Assembly (NCBI GenBank): GCA_964036665.1
Contig: OZ038527.1
Location: forward strand, 12,865,835 to 12,929,834
From: Gordius sp. MW1
Taxonomy: Eukaryota > Nematomorpha > Gordioida > Gordea > Gordiidae
DNA length: 64,000 nt
Direction of reading: 5' to 3'
Shown: one piece after another, positions 35,566 through 48,567 of the stretch
Position numbering within the stretch: position 1 is the stretch's first letter
How the letters are laid out: each line of letters begins with the position of its first letter
The notes under the pieces: generated by a model
The model's database searches: none
Told to the model about the DNA's origin: nothing
What the model saw: the letters and a program-made list of their open reading frames with translations, nothing else
Program-made: the position numbers and the translations under genes

Positions 35566-37563
35566 ATGGAAATTCAAGAGAAATGTCCCTGGCCCTTCTT
35601 TGTAAATATTTTTTCTTTAACGAAAAAAGAAGCAAATAAGATGATTTTCTTATGTCAATTGTGCAGCCCTAAAGTTAACTACATATCAGCTCCTTTGAAT
35701 ACCACTGCAAATTTATGGAAGCACATAAAAGTAACTATTTTAACCTTGATGATTAATTTTTAGAGAATACATCCTCATAAATATGAAAAAATTAAAGATA
35801 ATAAGTCAACACCAACAGGGAAGCAAACCAAACTAACTTCCACCTTTAATAAAGTTACAGTGGATAATGCCTTATTATCCTTCATAATAAATGCAAATAT
35901 GCCGTTTTCACTAGTTGAAAACAAATATTTTTTAGATTTCTTAAAGTTGCTTCAACCAAACATCAAAGTGATGTGCAGACAAACGCTAACTAAAAGAATT
36001 TCAACATACGTACTTAAAATGAAACAAATCATTTGTAATAATCTATTACCATTACCCTATGTCTGCACAACTGTAGACTGTTGGAAAGCATTTAATCGGT
36101 ATTTAATATATTTATATATCCTTAATTAATGTTTAGCTCTTTTATAGCTGTAACAGTTCACTGGATAGATAGTGACTCATTGAAAAGGGTTTCTGCAGTT
36201 TTAGCCTTTAGAAGGCTAGAAGGCAAGCACAGCTTTGATGTGCTATGCAAGGTTATGGTTTCCATATTCAAGGAGTTCCATATACAGAACAAAAACATTT
36301 GTACCACAACTGATAATGCTACAAATTTCGTAAAAGCCTTCAAGTATATTATATAACTTTATTAAATCATAATACATTATAGATTGTTCAACTCTGACAA
36401 TCAGAGTGAGGAAGATGTGATAGAGGAAATTTCTGTTGAAGAAATTTTGTCAAAAGCAGGATTATTTGGCCATGATCCTTTAGAATATGACTTTTTACCT
36501 TGTCACAAAAGGTGTGCATGTCACACTCTAAATTTGGTTGCAACCAGTGATGTAAATAAAGTCATTTTACAAAAAGAGGATTTTAAAAGCATTTATGTGT
36601 CCTCTATAACAAAATGCCAAAACTTATGGAATCTTTAGAGTAGATCCTCCCAAACATTTGAATTAATTAAAAAGCATTTAAGCTCTCAATTGATTTGCCC
36701 TGTTCCAACGAGGTGGAATAGTTTTTTTGATGCGTTAACAAATATTTTGTCTTATATCTCGAAAAAGCCATCACAACTTAATTCGCTTTGTGATGAATTG
36801 AATATAGAAAGGTTTCTTAGGCGTGATTGTGATTTTATTGCTGAATACTGCAAAGTAAATAATATTTTTTATCTAATTCAATAAATTGTTTTTATATTAT
36901 TAGGTTCTGGAACCTATAGCTAAGGCAATCGAATTTCTTCAAGGAGAAAATTATATGTACGATTTCTCAGGTTATATTAAATTTACAGCAAATTGGAAAC
37001 CTTAAGTGGTGTAACCCTCTAAAGGAAGCATTAATTAAAGGCATTAAAAAAGGTACAAAGCTATGCATGTTAAATTTAAAATATTATAGATTTCCCGATC
37101 TATATAGTGTGGATAATTTGGTCGCAGCGATCCTCCATCCAATTTTTAAAACAAATTGGCCGTGGATCCGTCTTGAAAAAAATAAAAGAATTAAAGAAGA
37201 TATTTTAAGTTACATTAATTCCTTAATCCCTAACCAGGAGGAAAGACCTGACCTAGAGGAACCAAATACGTTGGATTTTTTTAATCTTTCAAAGTCGAAA
37301 AGTATTCAAGAGAGCATTCACACGTTTATAAATTCGAATAATAGTGATTTGTTAATATATAATAATTTTCCTAAATTGAAAAAACTTTTCATTAAATTCA
37401 ATGTACCCCTACCATCGAGCGCCCCGTCGAGCGTCTTTTTAGTCTAGGTAAATTAATTTTCAGTGAAAAGCGAACTAGCTTATTAGATGACAATATAGAA
37501 AATAACGTATTATTGAAATTGAATCATCATTTATTACCTTCTGATTTTTATACAAATGATTAA
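35566..37563 (+). pseudogene. hAT transposase, five exons, inactivated (copy 2)
   Basis: Exact structural copy of the gene at 32518-34515. Exons are 35566-35730, 35764-36098, 36137-36343, 36383-36854 and 36904-37563. Introns are 33, 38, 39 and 49 bp. The same TAG lies at 36636-36638, the same frame change near 36961 and the same one-base loss at 37425/37426. One of the two substitutions changes a proline codon to serine just after intron 3 and the other is silent. BED finger, the two catalytic Asp motifs (36076-36078, 36312-36314) and the VERLFS segment are as in copy 1. Shared lesions mean the gene was already dead when the locus was duplicated. Confidence 0.93.
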
Positions 37564-37568
37564 ATAAA
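37563..37568 (+). terminator. Possible polyadenylation signal (hAT copy 2)
   Basis: AATAAA overlapping the stop codon, as in copy 1. Same caveat about the AT-rich context. Confidence 0.35.
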
Positions 37569-37761
37569 TAGAATTAAAAATTTTCGTTTTTTCAAATTTT
37601 CTAGAGTAACTTTAGATGTAACTAGTTCCATCGGGTAAGTAACTGGAACTGTAATCAGTTACATTTGAAAAAATGTAACTGTAACTGTAATTAGTTACAT
37701 TTTTTGTGAAAGTAACTGTAACTTAACTAGTTACTGTGGTGAAGTAACTTTAACAGCTCTG

Positions 37762-37769
37762 CCCCTCAT
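37762..37769. repeat. Target-site duplication, right of hAT copy 2
   Basis: CCCCTCAT directly after the terminal CTCTG. Satellite B resumes. Confidence 0.95.
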
Positions 37770-40700
37770 GAATATTTTCGCTATCAGAGGTGAATTCCGT
37801 GAAAAATTTTTTTTTGATCATTCATCAAAAATTATTAACTTTAAATCACGATCGCATAGAGCTTGTTTCACAAAAACTAGAGACACGCTTAAAAAGCGAT
37901 ATTGAAACAATCTAAACGCAACACAAAAATTTTAATTTCTCTCAATCTAAAACTTCCCCCCGTGCAAAAATTCTTATCGAGATCCTAACAAGGATATAAT
38001 GCTAAGAATATTTATTAACTTTTAAAGATTTTTTCAGCCCCCTTTCAAAAGAATATGAAAAAAAATATTTTTTTCGACCTCAAAATTTTTTCAACTTTTT
38101 TGTTTGACCATATACCCCTCATCAAAATTTTCGATATCAGAGGTGAATTCCGTGAAAAATTTTTTTTTTAAAGACTCATCAAAAATTATTAACTTTAAAT
38201 CACGATCGCATAGAGCTTGTTACACAAAAACTAGAGACACGCTTAAAAAGCGATATTGAAACAATCTAAACGCAACACGAAAGATTTAATTTCTCTCAAT
38301 CTAAAACTTCCCCCCGTGCCTAAAATTCTTATCGAGATCCTAAGAAGGACATAATTCTATGAATATTTACTAACTTTTAAAGATGTTTTCAGCCACCTTT
38401 CGAAAGAATATGAAAAAAAATATTTTTTTCGACCTCAAATTTTTTCAACTTTTTTGTTTGACCATATACCCCTCATGAAAATTTTCGATATCAGAGGTGA
38501 ATTCCGTGAAAAATTTTTTTTTTATCTATTCATAAAAAATTATTAACTTTAAATCACGATCGCATAGAGCTTGTTTTACAAAAACTAGAGACAGACTTAA
38601 AAGGCGATATTGAAACAATCTAAAGCAACACGAAAATTTTAATTTCTCTCAATCTAAAACTTCCCCCCGTGCAAAAATTCTTATCGAGATCCTAAGAAGG
38701 ACATAATTCTATGAATATTTACTAACTTTTAAAGATGTTTTCAGCCCCCTTTCGAAAGAATATGAAAAAAAATGTTTTTTTCGACCTCAAAATTTTTTCA
38801 ACTTTTTTGTTTGACCATATACCCCTCATGAAAATTTTCGATATCAGAGGTGAATTCCGTGAAAAATTTTTTTTTTATCTATTCATAAAAAATTATTAAC
38901 TTTAAATCACGATCGCATAGAGCTTGTTTCACAAAAACTAGAGACATTCTTAAAAGGCGATATTGAAACAATCTAAAAGCAACACGAAAATTTTAATTTC
39001 TCTCAATCTAAAACTTCCCCCCGTGGAAAAATTCCTAACGAGATCCTAACAAGGACATAATGCTAAGAATATTTAGTAACTTTTTAAGATTTTTTCAGCC
39101 CCCTTTCGAAAGAATATGAAAAAAAATATTTTTTTCGACCTCAAAATTTTTTCAACTTTTTTGTTTGACCATATATCCCTCATCAAAATTTTCGATATCA
39201 GAGGTGAATTCCGTGAAAAAATTTTTTTTTAAAGACTCATCAAAAATTATTAACTTTAAATCACGATCGCATAGAGCTTGTTACACAAAAACTAGAGACA
39301 CGCTTAAAAAGCGATATTGAAACAATCCAAACGCAACACGAAAGATTTAATTTCTCTCAATCTAAAACTTCCCCCCGTGCAAAAATTCTTATCGAGATCC
39401 TAAGAAGGACATAATTCTATGAATATTTACTAATTTTTAAAAATGTTTTCAGCCCCCTTTCGAAAGAATATGAAAAAAAATATTTTTTTCGACCTCAAAA
39501 TTTTTTCAACTTTTTTGTTTGACCATATAACCCTCATGAAAATTTTCGATATCAGAGGTGAATTCCGTGAAAAATTTTTTTTTTATCTATTCATAAAAGA
39601 TTATTAAGTTTAAATCACGATCGCATAGAGCTTGTTTCACAAAAACTAGAGACAGACTTAAAAGGCGATATTGAAACAATCTAAAAGCAACACGAAAATT
39701 TTAATTTCTCTCATTCTAAAACTTCCCCCCGTGCAAAAATTCTTATCGAGATCCTAACAAGGACATAATGCTAAGAATATTTACTAACTTTTAAAGATTT
39801 TCAGCCCCCTTTCAAAAGAATATGAAAAAAAATATTTTTTTCGACCTCAAAATTTTTTCAACCATTTTGTTTGACCATATACCCCTCATGAAAATTTTCG
39901 ATATCAGAGATGAATTAAGTGAAAAAAAATTTTTTTGATCAATCATCAAAAATTATTAACTTTAAATCACGATCGCATAGAGCTTGTTTCACAAAAAGTA
40001 GAGACACGCTTAAAAAGCGATATTGAAACAATCTAAACGCAAAACGAAATTTTAATTTCTCTCAATCTAAAACTTCCCCCCGTGCAAAAATTCTTAACGA
40101 GATCCTAACAAGGACATAATGCCAAGAAAATTTACTAACTTTTAAAGATTTTTTCAGCCCCCTTTCGAAAGAATATGAAAAAAAATATTTTTTTCGACCT
40201 CAAAATTTTTTCAACCATTTTGTTTGACCATATGCCCCTCATGAAAATTTTCGATATCAGAGATGAATTCCGTGAAAAAAAATTTTTTTGATCACTCATC
40301 AAAAATTATTAACTTTAAATCACGATCGCATAGAGCTTGTTTCACAAAAACTAGAGACACGCTTAAAAAGCGATATTGAAATAATCTAAACGCAAAACAA
40401 AAATTTTATTTTCTCTCAATCTAAAACTTCCCCCCGTGCAAAAATTCTTAACGAGATCCTAACAAGGACATAATGCCAAGAAATTTTACTATCTTTTAAA
40501 GATTTTTTCAGCCCCCTTTCCAAAGAATATGAAAAAAAAATATTTTTTTCGACCTCAAAATTTTTTCAACCATTTTGTTTGACCATATGCCCCTCATGAA
40601 AATTTTCGATGTCAGAGGTGAATTCCGTGAAAAAAAAATTTTTTGATCACTCATCAAAAATTATCAACTTTAAATCACTATCGCATAGAGCTTGTTTCAC

Positions 40701-43700
40701 AAAAACTAGAGACACGCTTAAAAAGTGATATTGAAACAATCTAAACGCAATACGAAAATTTTTATTTCTCTAAACCTAAAACTTCCCCCCGTGCAAAAAT
40801 TCTTATCGAGATCCTAACAAGGACATAATTCTAAGAATATTTACTAACTTTTAAAGATTTTTTTAGCCCCCTTTCAAAAGAATATGAAAAAAAATATTTT
40901 TTTCGACCTCAAATTTTTTCAACTTTTTGTTTGACCATATACCCCTCATGAATATTTTCGCTATCAGAGGTGAATTCCGTGAAAAATTTTTTTTTGATCA
41001 TTCATCAAAAATTATTAACTTTAAATCACGATCGCATAGAGCTTGTTTCACAAAAAGTAGAGACACGCTTAAAAAGCGATATTGAAACAATCTTACCCAA
41101 AACGAAAATTTTAATTTCTCTCAATCTAAAACTTCCCCCCGTGCAAAAATTCTTAACGAGATCCTAACAAGGACATAATGCCAAGAAAATTTACTATCTT
41201 TTAAAGATTTTTTCAGCCCCCTTTCGAAAGAATATGAAAAAAAAATATTTTTTTCGACCTCAAAATTTTTTCAACCATTTTGTTTGACCATATGCCCCTT
41301 ATGAAAATTTTCGATATCAGAGATGAATTCCTTGAAAAAAATTTTTTTGGATCACTCATCAAAAATTATTAACTTTAAATCACGATCGCATAGAGCTTGT
41401 TTCACAAAAACTAGAGACACGCTTAAAAAGCGATATTGAAACAATCTAAACGCAAAACGAAAATTTTAATTTCTCTCAATCTAAAACTTCCCCCCGTGCA
41501 AAAATTCTTAACGAGATCCTAAGAAGGACATAATTCTATGAATATTTACTAACTTTTAAAGATGTTTTCAGCCCCCTTTCGAAAGAATATGAAAAAAAAT
41601 ATTTTTTACGACCTCAAAATTTTTTCAACTTTTTTGTTTGACCATATACCCCTCATGAAAATTTTCGATATCAGAGGTGAATTCCGTGAAAAAATTTTTT
41701 TTTATCTATTCATAAAAAATTATTAATTTAAATCACGATCGCATAGAGCTTGTTTCACAAAAACTAGAGACAGACTTAAAAGGCGATATTGAAACAATCT
41801 AAAAGCAACACGAAAATTTTAATTTCTCTCAATCTAAAACTTTCCCCGTGGAAAAATTCTTAACGAGATTCTAACAAGGACATAATGCCAAGAAATTTAC
41901 TAACTTTTAAAGATTTTTTCAGCCCCCTTTCGAAAGAATAAGAAAAAAAATATTTTTTTCGACCTCAAAATTTTTTCAACTTTTTTGTTTGACCATATAA
42001 CCCTCATGAAAATTTTCGATATCAGAGGTGAATTCCGTGAAAAAAATTTTTTTTATCTATTCATAAAAAATTATTAACTTTAAATCACGATCGCATAGAT
42101 CTTGTTTCACAAAAACTAGAGACAGACTTAAAAGGCGATATTGAAACAATCTAAAAGCAACACGAAAATTTTAATTTCTCTCATTCTAAAACTTCCCCCC
42201 GTGCAAAAATTCTTATCGAGATCCTAACAAGGACATAATTCTATGAATATTTACTAACTTTTAAAGATTTTTTCAGCTCCCTTTCGAAAGAATATGATAA
42301 AAAATATTTTTTTCGACCTCAAAATTTTTTCAACTTTTTTGTTCAATAATATACCTTTCATTAATATTTTCGATATCAGAGGTGAATTCCGTGAAAAAAT
42401 TTTTTTGATCATTCATCAAAAATTATTAACTTTAAATCACGATCGCATAGAGCTTGTTTCACTAAAACTAGAGACAAGCTTAAAAAGCGATATTGAAACA
42501 ATCTAAACGCAACACGAAAATTTTAATTTCTCTCAATCTAAAACTTCCCCCCGTGCAAAAATTCTTATCGAGATCCTAACAAGGACATAATGCTAAGAAT
42601 ATTTACTAACTTTTAAAGATTTTCAGCCCCCTTTCAAAAGAATATGAAAAAAAATATTTTTTTCGACCTCAAAATTTTTTCAACCATTTTGTTTGACTAT
42701 ATACCCCTCATGAAAATTTTCGATATCAGAGATGAATTCCGTGAAAAAAATTTTTTTTGATCACTCATCAAAAATTATTAACTTTAAATCACGATCGCAT
42801 AGAGCTTGTTTCACAAAAAGTAGAGACACGCTTAAAAAGCGATATTGAAACAATCTAAACGCAAAACGAAAATTTTAATTTCTCTCAATCTAAAACTTCC
42901 CCCCGTGCAAAAATTCTTAACGAGATCCTAACAAGGACATAATGCCAAGAAAATTTACTAACTTTTAAAGATTTTTTCAGCCCCCTTTCGAAAGAATATG
43001 AAAAAAAATATTTTTTTCGACCTCAAAATTTTTTCAACATTTTGTTTGACCATATGCCCCTCATGAAAATTTTCGATATCAGAGATGAATTCCGTGAAAA
43101 AAATTTTTTTTGAAAACTCATCAAAAATTATTAACTTTAAATCACGATCGCATATGCTTGTTTCACAAAAACTAGAGACACGCTTAAAAAGCGATATTGA
43201 AATAATCTAAACGCAAAACAAAAATTTTATTTTCTCTCAATCTAAAACTTCCCCCCGTGCAAAAATTCTTAACGAGATCCTAACAAGGACATAATGCCAA
43301 GAAAATTTACTATCTTTTAAAGATTTTTTCAGCCCCCTTCCCAAAGAATATGAAAAAAAAATATTTTTTTCGACCTCAAAATTTTTTCAACCATTTTGTT
43401 TGACCATATGCCCCTCATGAAAATTTTCGATGTCAGAGGTGAATTCCGTGAAAAAATTTTTTTTTGATCACTCATCAAAAATTATCAACTTTAAATCACG
43501 ATCGCATAGAGCTTGTTTCACTAAAACTAGAGACAAGCTTAAAAAGTGATATTGAAACAATCTAAACGCAATACGAAAATTTTTATTTCTCTCAATCTAA
43601 AACTTCCCCCCGTGCAAAAATTCTTATCGAGATCCTAACAAAGACATAATTCTAAGAATATTTACTAACTTTTAAAGATTTTTTCAGCCCCCTTTCAAAA

Positions 43701-44339
43701 GAATATGAAAAAAAATATTTTTTTCGACCTCAAATTTTTTCAACTTTTTGTTTGACCATATACCCCTCATGAATATTTCCGCTATCAGAGGTGAATTCCG
43801 TGAAAAATTTTTTTTTGATCATTCATCAAAAATTATTAACTTTAAATCACGATCGCATAGAGCTTGTTTCACAAAAAGTAGAGACACGCTTAAAAAGCGA
43901 TATTGAAACAATCTTACCCAAAACGAAAATTTTAATTTCTCTCAATCTAAAACTTCCCCCCGTGCAAAAATTCTTAACGAGATCCTAACAAGGACATAAT
44001 GCCAAGAAAATTTACTATCTTTTAGAGATTTTTTCAGCCCCCTTTCGAAAGAATATGAAAAAAAAATATTTTTTTCGACCTCAAAATTTTTTCAACCATT
44101 TTGTTTGACCATATGCCCCTTATGAAAATTTTCGATATCAGAGATGAATTCCGTGAAAAAAAAATTTTTTTGATCACTCATCAAAAATTATTAACTTTAA
44201 ATTACGATCGCATAGAGCTTGTTTCACAAAAACTAGAGACACGCTTAAAAAGCGATATTGAAACAATCTAAACGCAAAACGAAAATTTTAATTTCTCTCA
44301 ATCTAAAACTTCCCCCCGTGCAAAAATTCTTAACGAGAT
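37762..44339. repeat. Satellite family B, section distal to the transposons
   Basis: B monomers of mixed subtypes. The first about 320 bp repeats the flank right of copy 1. 38.1-38.6 kb resembles 25.35-25.8 and 28.9-29.4 kb (shared CGTGCCTAAAATTC and AGCCACCTTTCG). From about 39.8 kb the subtype with AACCATTTTG, CCATATGCCCC and CAGAGATGAATTCC, rare upstream, becomes common. 40.9-41.1 kb carries the GAATATTTTCGCTATCAG subtype that also flanks the transposons. Confidence 0.93.
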
Positions 44340-46453
44340 TCTAACAAGGACATAATGCCAAGAAAATTTACTAACTTTTAAAGATTTTTTCAGCCCCCTT
44401 TCGAAAGAATATGAAAAAAAATATTTTTTTCGACCTCAAAATTTTTTCAACTTTTTTGTTTGACCATATAACCCTCATGAAAATTTTCGATATCAGAGGT
44501 GAATTCCGTGAAAAATTTTTTTTTTATCTATTCATAAAAAATTATTAACTTTAAATCACGATCGCATAGAGCTTGTTTCACAAAAACTAGAGACAGACTT
44601 AAAAGGCGATATTGAAACAATCTAAAAGCAACACGAAAATTTTAATTTCTCTCAATCTAAAACTTCCCCCCGTGGAAAAATTCCTAACGAGATCCTAACA
44701 AGGACATAATGCTAAGAATATTTTGTAACTTTTTAAGATTTTTTCAGCCCCCTTTCGAAAGAATATGAAAAAAAAATTTTTTTTCGACCTCAAATTTCAA
44801 CTTTTTTGTTTGACCATATATCCCTCATCAAAATTTTCGATATCAGAGGTGAATTCCGTGAAAAAAAATTTTTTTAAAGACTCATCAAAAATTATTAACT
44901 TTAAATCACGATCGCATAGAGCTTGTTACACAAAAACTAGAGACACGCTTAAAAAGCGATATTGAAACAATCTAAACGCAACACGAAAGATTTAATTTCT
45001 CTCAATCTAATACTTCCCCCCGTGCAAAAATTCTTACCAAGATCCTAAGAAGGACATAATTCTATGAATATTTACTAACTTTTAAAGATGTTTTCAGCCC
45101 CCTTTCGAAAGAATATGAAAAAAAATATTTTTTTCGACCTCAAAATTTTTTCAACTTTTTTGTTTGACCATATACCCCTCATGAAAATTTTCGATATCAG
45201 AGGTGAATTCCGTGAAAAAAATTTTTTTTATCTATTCATAAAAAATTATTAATTTAAATCATGATCGCATAGAGCTTGTTTCACAAAAACTAGAGACAGA
45301 CTTAAAAGGCGATATTGAAACAATCTAAAAGCAACACGAAAATTTTAATTTCTCTCAATCTAAAACTTCCCCCGTGGAAAAATTCTTAACGAGATTCTAA
45401 CAAGGACATAATGCCAAGAAATTTACTAACTTTTAAAGATTTTTTCAGCCCCCTTTCGAAAGAATATGAAAAAAAATATTTTTTTCGACCTCAAAATTTT
45501 TTCAACTTTTTTGTTTGACCATATAACCCTCATGAAAATTTTCGATATCAGAGGTGAATTCCGTGAAAAAATTTTTTTTTATCTATTCATAAAAAATTAT
45601 TAACTTTAAATCACGATCGCATAGAGCTTGTTTCACAAAAACTAGAGACAGACTTAAAAGGCGATATTGAAACAATCTAAAAGCAACAACGAAAATTTTA
45701 ATTTCTCTCATTCTAAAACTTCCCCCCGTGCAAAAATTCTTATCGAGATCCTAACAAGGACATAATTCTATGAATATTTACTAACTTTTAAAGATTTTTT
45801 CAGCTCCCTTTCGAAAGAATATGATAAAAAATATTTTTTTCGACCTCAAAATTTTTTCAACTTTTTTGTTCAATAATATACCCCTCATTAATATTTTCGA
45901 TATCAGAGGTGAATTCCGTGAAAAAATTTTTTTGATCATTCATCAAAAATTATTAACTTTAAATCACGATCGCATAGAGCTTGTTTCACTAAAACTAGAG
46001 ACAAGCTTAAAAAGCGATATTGAAACAATCTAAACGCAACACGAAAATTTTAATTTCTCTCAATCTAAAACTTCCCCCCGTGCAAAAATTCTTATCGAGA
46101 TCCTAACAAGGACATAATGCTAAGAATATTTACTAACTTTTAAAGATTTTCAGCCCCCTTTCAAAAGAATATGAAAAAAAATATTTTTTTCGACCTCAAA
46201 ATTTTTTCAACCATTTTGTTTGACTATATACCCCTCATGAAAATTTTCGATATCAGAGATGAATTCCGTGAAAAAAATTTTTTTTGATCACTCATCAAAA
46301 ATTATTAACTTTAAATCACGATCGCATAGAGCTTGTTTCACAAAAAGTAGAGACACGCTTAAAAAGCGATATTGAAACAATCTAAACGAAAAACGAAAAT
46401 TTTAATTTCTCTCAATCTAAAACTTCCCCCCGTGCAAAAATTCTTAACGAGAT
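44340..46453. repeat. Family B 6-monomer higher-order repeat, copy 1 (2114 bp)
   Basis: Markers recurring at exactly +2114: CTCAAATTTCAACTTTTTT near 44791, AATACTTCCCCCC near 45009, TTACCAAGATCC near 45034, CAACAACGAAAATT near 45685, GTTCAATAATATACC near 45870 and AAACGAAAAACG near 46385. Confidence 0.9.
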
Positions 46454-48567
46454 CCTAACAAGGACATAATGCCAAGAAAATTTACTAACTTTTAAAGATT
46501 TTTTCAGCCCCCTTTCGAAAGAATATGAAAAAAAATATTTTTTTCGACCTCAAAATTTTTTCAACTTTTTTGTTTGACCATATAACCCTCATGAAAATTT
46601 TCGATATCAGAGGTGAATTCCGTGAAAAATTTTTTTTTTATCTATTCATAAAAAATTATTAACTTTAAATCACGATCGCATAGAGCTTGTTTCACAAAAA
46701 CTAGAGACAGACTTAAAAGGCGATATTGAAACAATCTAAAAGCAACACGAAAATTTTAATTTCTCTCAATCTAAAACTTCCCCCCGTGGAAAAATTCCTA
46801 ACGAGATCCTAACAAGGACATAATGCTAAGAATATTTTGTAACTTTTTAAGATTTTTTCAGCCCCCTTTCGAAAGAATATGAAAAAAAAATTTTTTTTCG
46901 ACCTCAAATTTCAACTTTTTTGTTTGACCATATATCCCTCATCAAAATTTTCGATATCAGAGGTGAATTCCGTGAAAAAAAATTTTTTTAAAGACTCATC
47001 AAAAATTATTAACTTTAAATCACGATCGCATAGAGCTTGTTACACAAAAACTAGAGACACGCTTAAAAAGCGATATTGAAACAATCTAAACGCAACACGA
47101 AAGATTTAATTTCTCTCAATCTAATACTTCCCCCCGTGCAAAAATTCTTACCAAGATCCTAAGAAGGACATAATTCTATGAATATTTACTAACTTTTAAA
47201 GATGTTTTCAGCCCCCTTTCGAAAGAATATGAAAAAAAATATTTTTTTCGACCTCAAAATTTTTTCAACTTTTTTGTTTGACCATATACCCCTCATGAAA
47301 ATTTTCGATATCAGAGGTGAATTCCGTGAAAAAATTTTTTTTTATCTATTCATAAAAAATTATTAATTTAAATCATGATCGCATAGAGCTTGTTTCACAA
47401 AAACTAGAGACAGACTTAAAAGGCGATATTGAAACAATCTAAAAGCAACACGAAAATTTTAATTTCTCTCAATCTAAAACTTCCCCCGTGGAAAAATTCT
47501 TAACGAGATTCTAACAAGGACATAATGCCAAGAAATTTACTAACTTTTAAAGATTTTTTCAGCCCCCTTTCGAAAGAATATGAAAAAAAATATTTTTTTC
47601 GACCTCAAAATTTTTTCAACTTTTTTGTTTGACCATATAACCCTCATGAAAATTTTCGATATCAGAGGTGAATTCCGTGAAAAAATTTTTTTTTATCTAT
47701 TCATAAAAAATTATTAACTTTAAATCACGATCGCATAGAGCTTGTTTCACAAAAACTAGAGACAGACTTAAAAGGCGATATTGAAACAATCTAAAAGCAA
47801 CAACGAAAATTTTAATTTCTCTCATTCTAAAACTTCCCCCCGTGCAAAAATTCTTATCGAGATCCTAACAAGGACATAATTCTATGAATATTTACTAACT
47901 TTTAAAGATTTTTTCAGCTCCCTTTCGAAAGAATATGATAAAAAATATTTTTTTCGACCTCAAAATTTTTTCAACTTTTTTGTTCAATAATATACCCCTC
48001 ATTAATATTTTCGATATCAGAGGTGAATTCCGTGAAAAAATTTTTTTGATCATTCATCAAAAATTATTAACTTTAAATCACGATCGCATAGAGCTTGTTT
48101 CACTAAAACTAGAGACAAGCTTAAAAAGCGATATTGAAACAATCTAAACGCAACACGAAAATTTTAATTTCTCTCAATCTAAAACTTCCCCCCGTGCAAA
48201 AATTCTTATCGAGATCCTAACAAGGACATAATGCTAAGAATATTTACTAACTTTTAAAGATTTTCAGCCCCCTTTCAAAAGAATATGAAAAAAAATATTT
48301 TTTTCGACCTCAAAATTTTTTCAACCATTTTGTTTGACTATATACCCCTCATGAAAATTTTCGATATCAGAGATGAATTCCGTGAAAAAAATTTTTTTTG
48401 ATCACTCATCAAAAATTATTAACTTTAAATCACGATCGCATAGAGCTTGTTTCACAAAAAGTAGAGACACGCTTAAAAAGCGATATTGAAACAATCTAAA
48501 CGAAAAACGAAAATTTTAATTTCTCTCAATCTAAAACTTCCCCCCGTGCAAAAATTCTTAACGAGAT
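46454..48567. repeat. Family B 6-monomer higher-order repeat, copy 2 (2114 bp)
   Basis: Repeats all markers of 44340-46453 in order. I saw only A/T-run length changes between the two. Homology continues to about 48678, where TTCAACCATTTTG replaces TTCAACTTTTTTG. Confidence 0.9.

Larger units (their letters stand above)
35073..37761 (+). mobile_element. hAT-superfamily DNA transposon, copy 2
   Basis: Same 2689-bp length and ends as copy 1, offset by exactly 3048 bp throughout. The flanks CCCCTCAT are at 35065-35072 and 37762-37769. I noticed two substitutions relative to copy 1 (C33345 to T36393, C33432 to T36480), and every inactivating lesion is shared. The left flank (CTCAAATTTTTTCAAC then CTTTTTGTTTGACC) differs from that of copy 1, while the right flank is the same. 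Confidence 0.96.

Noticed and set aside
32017..37769. Two independent hAT insertions, as two perfect target duplications might suggest
   Set aside because: All lesions are shared, the offset is a constant 3048 bp and the right flanks are identical, so one insertion was duplicated. The octamer is native to most B monomers.
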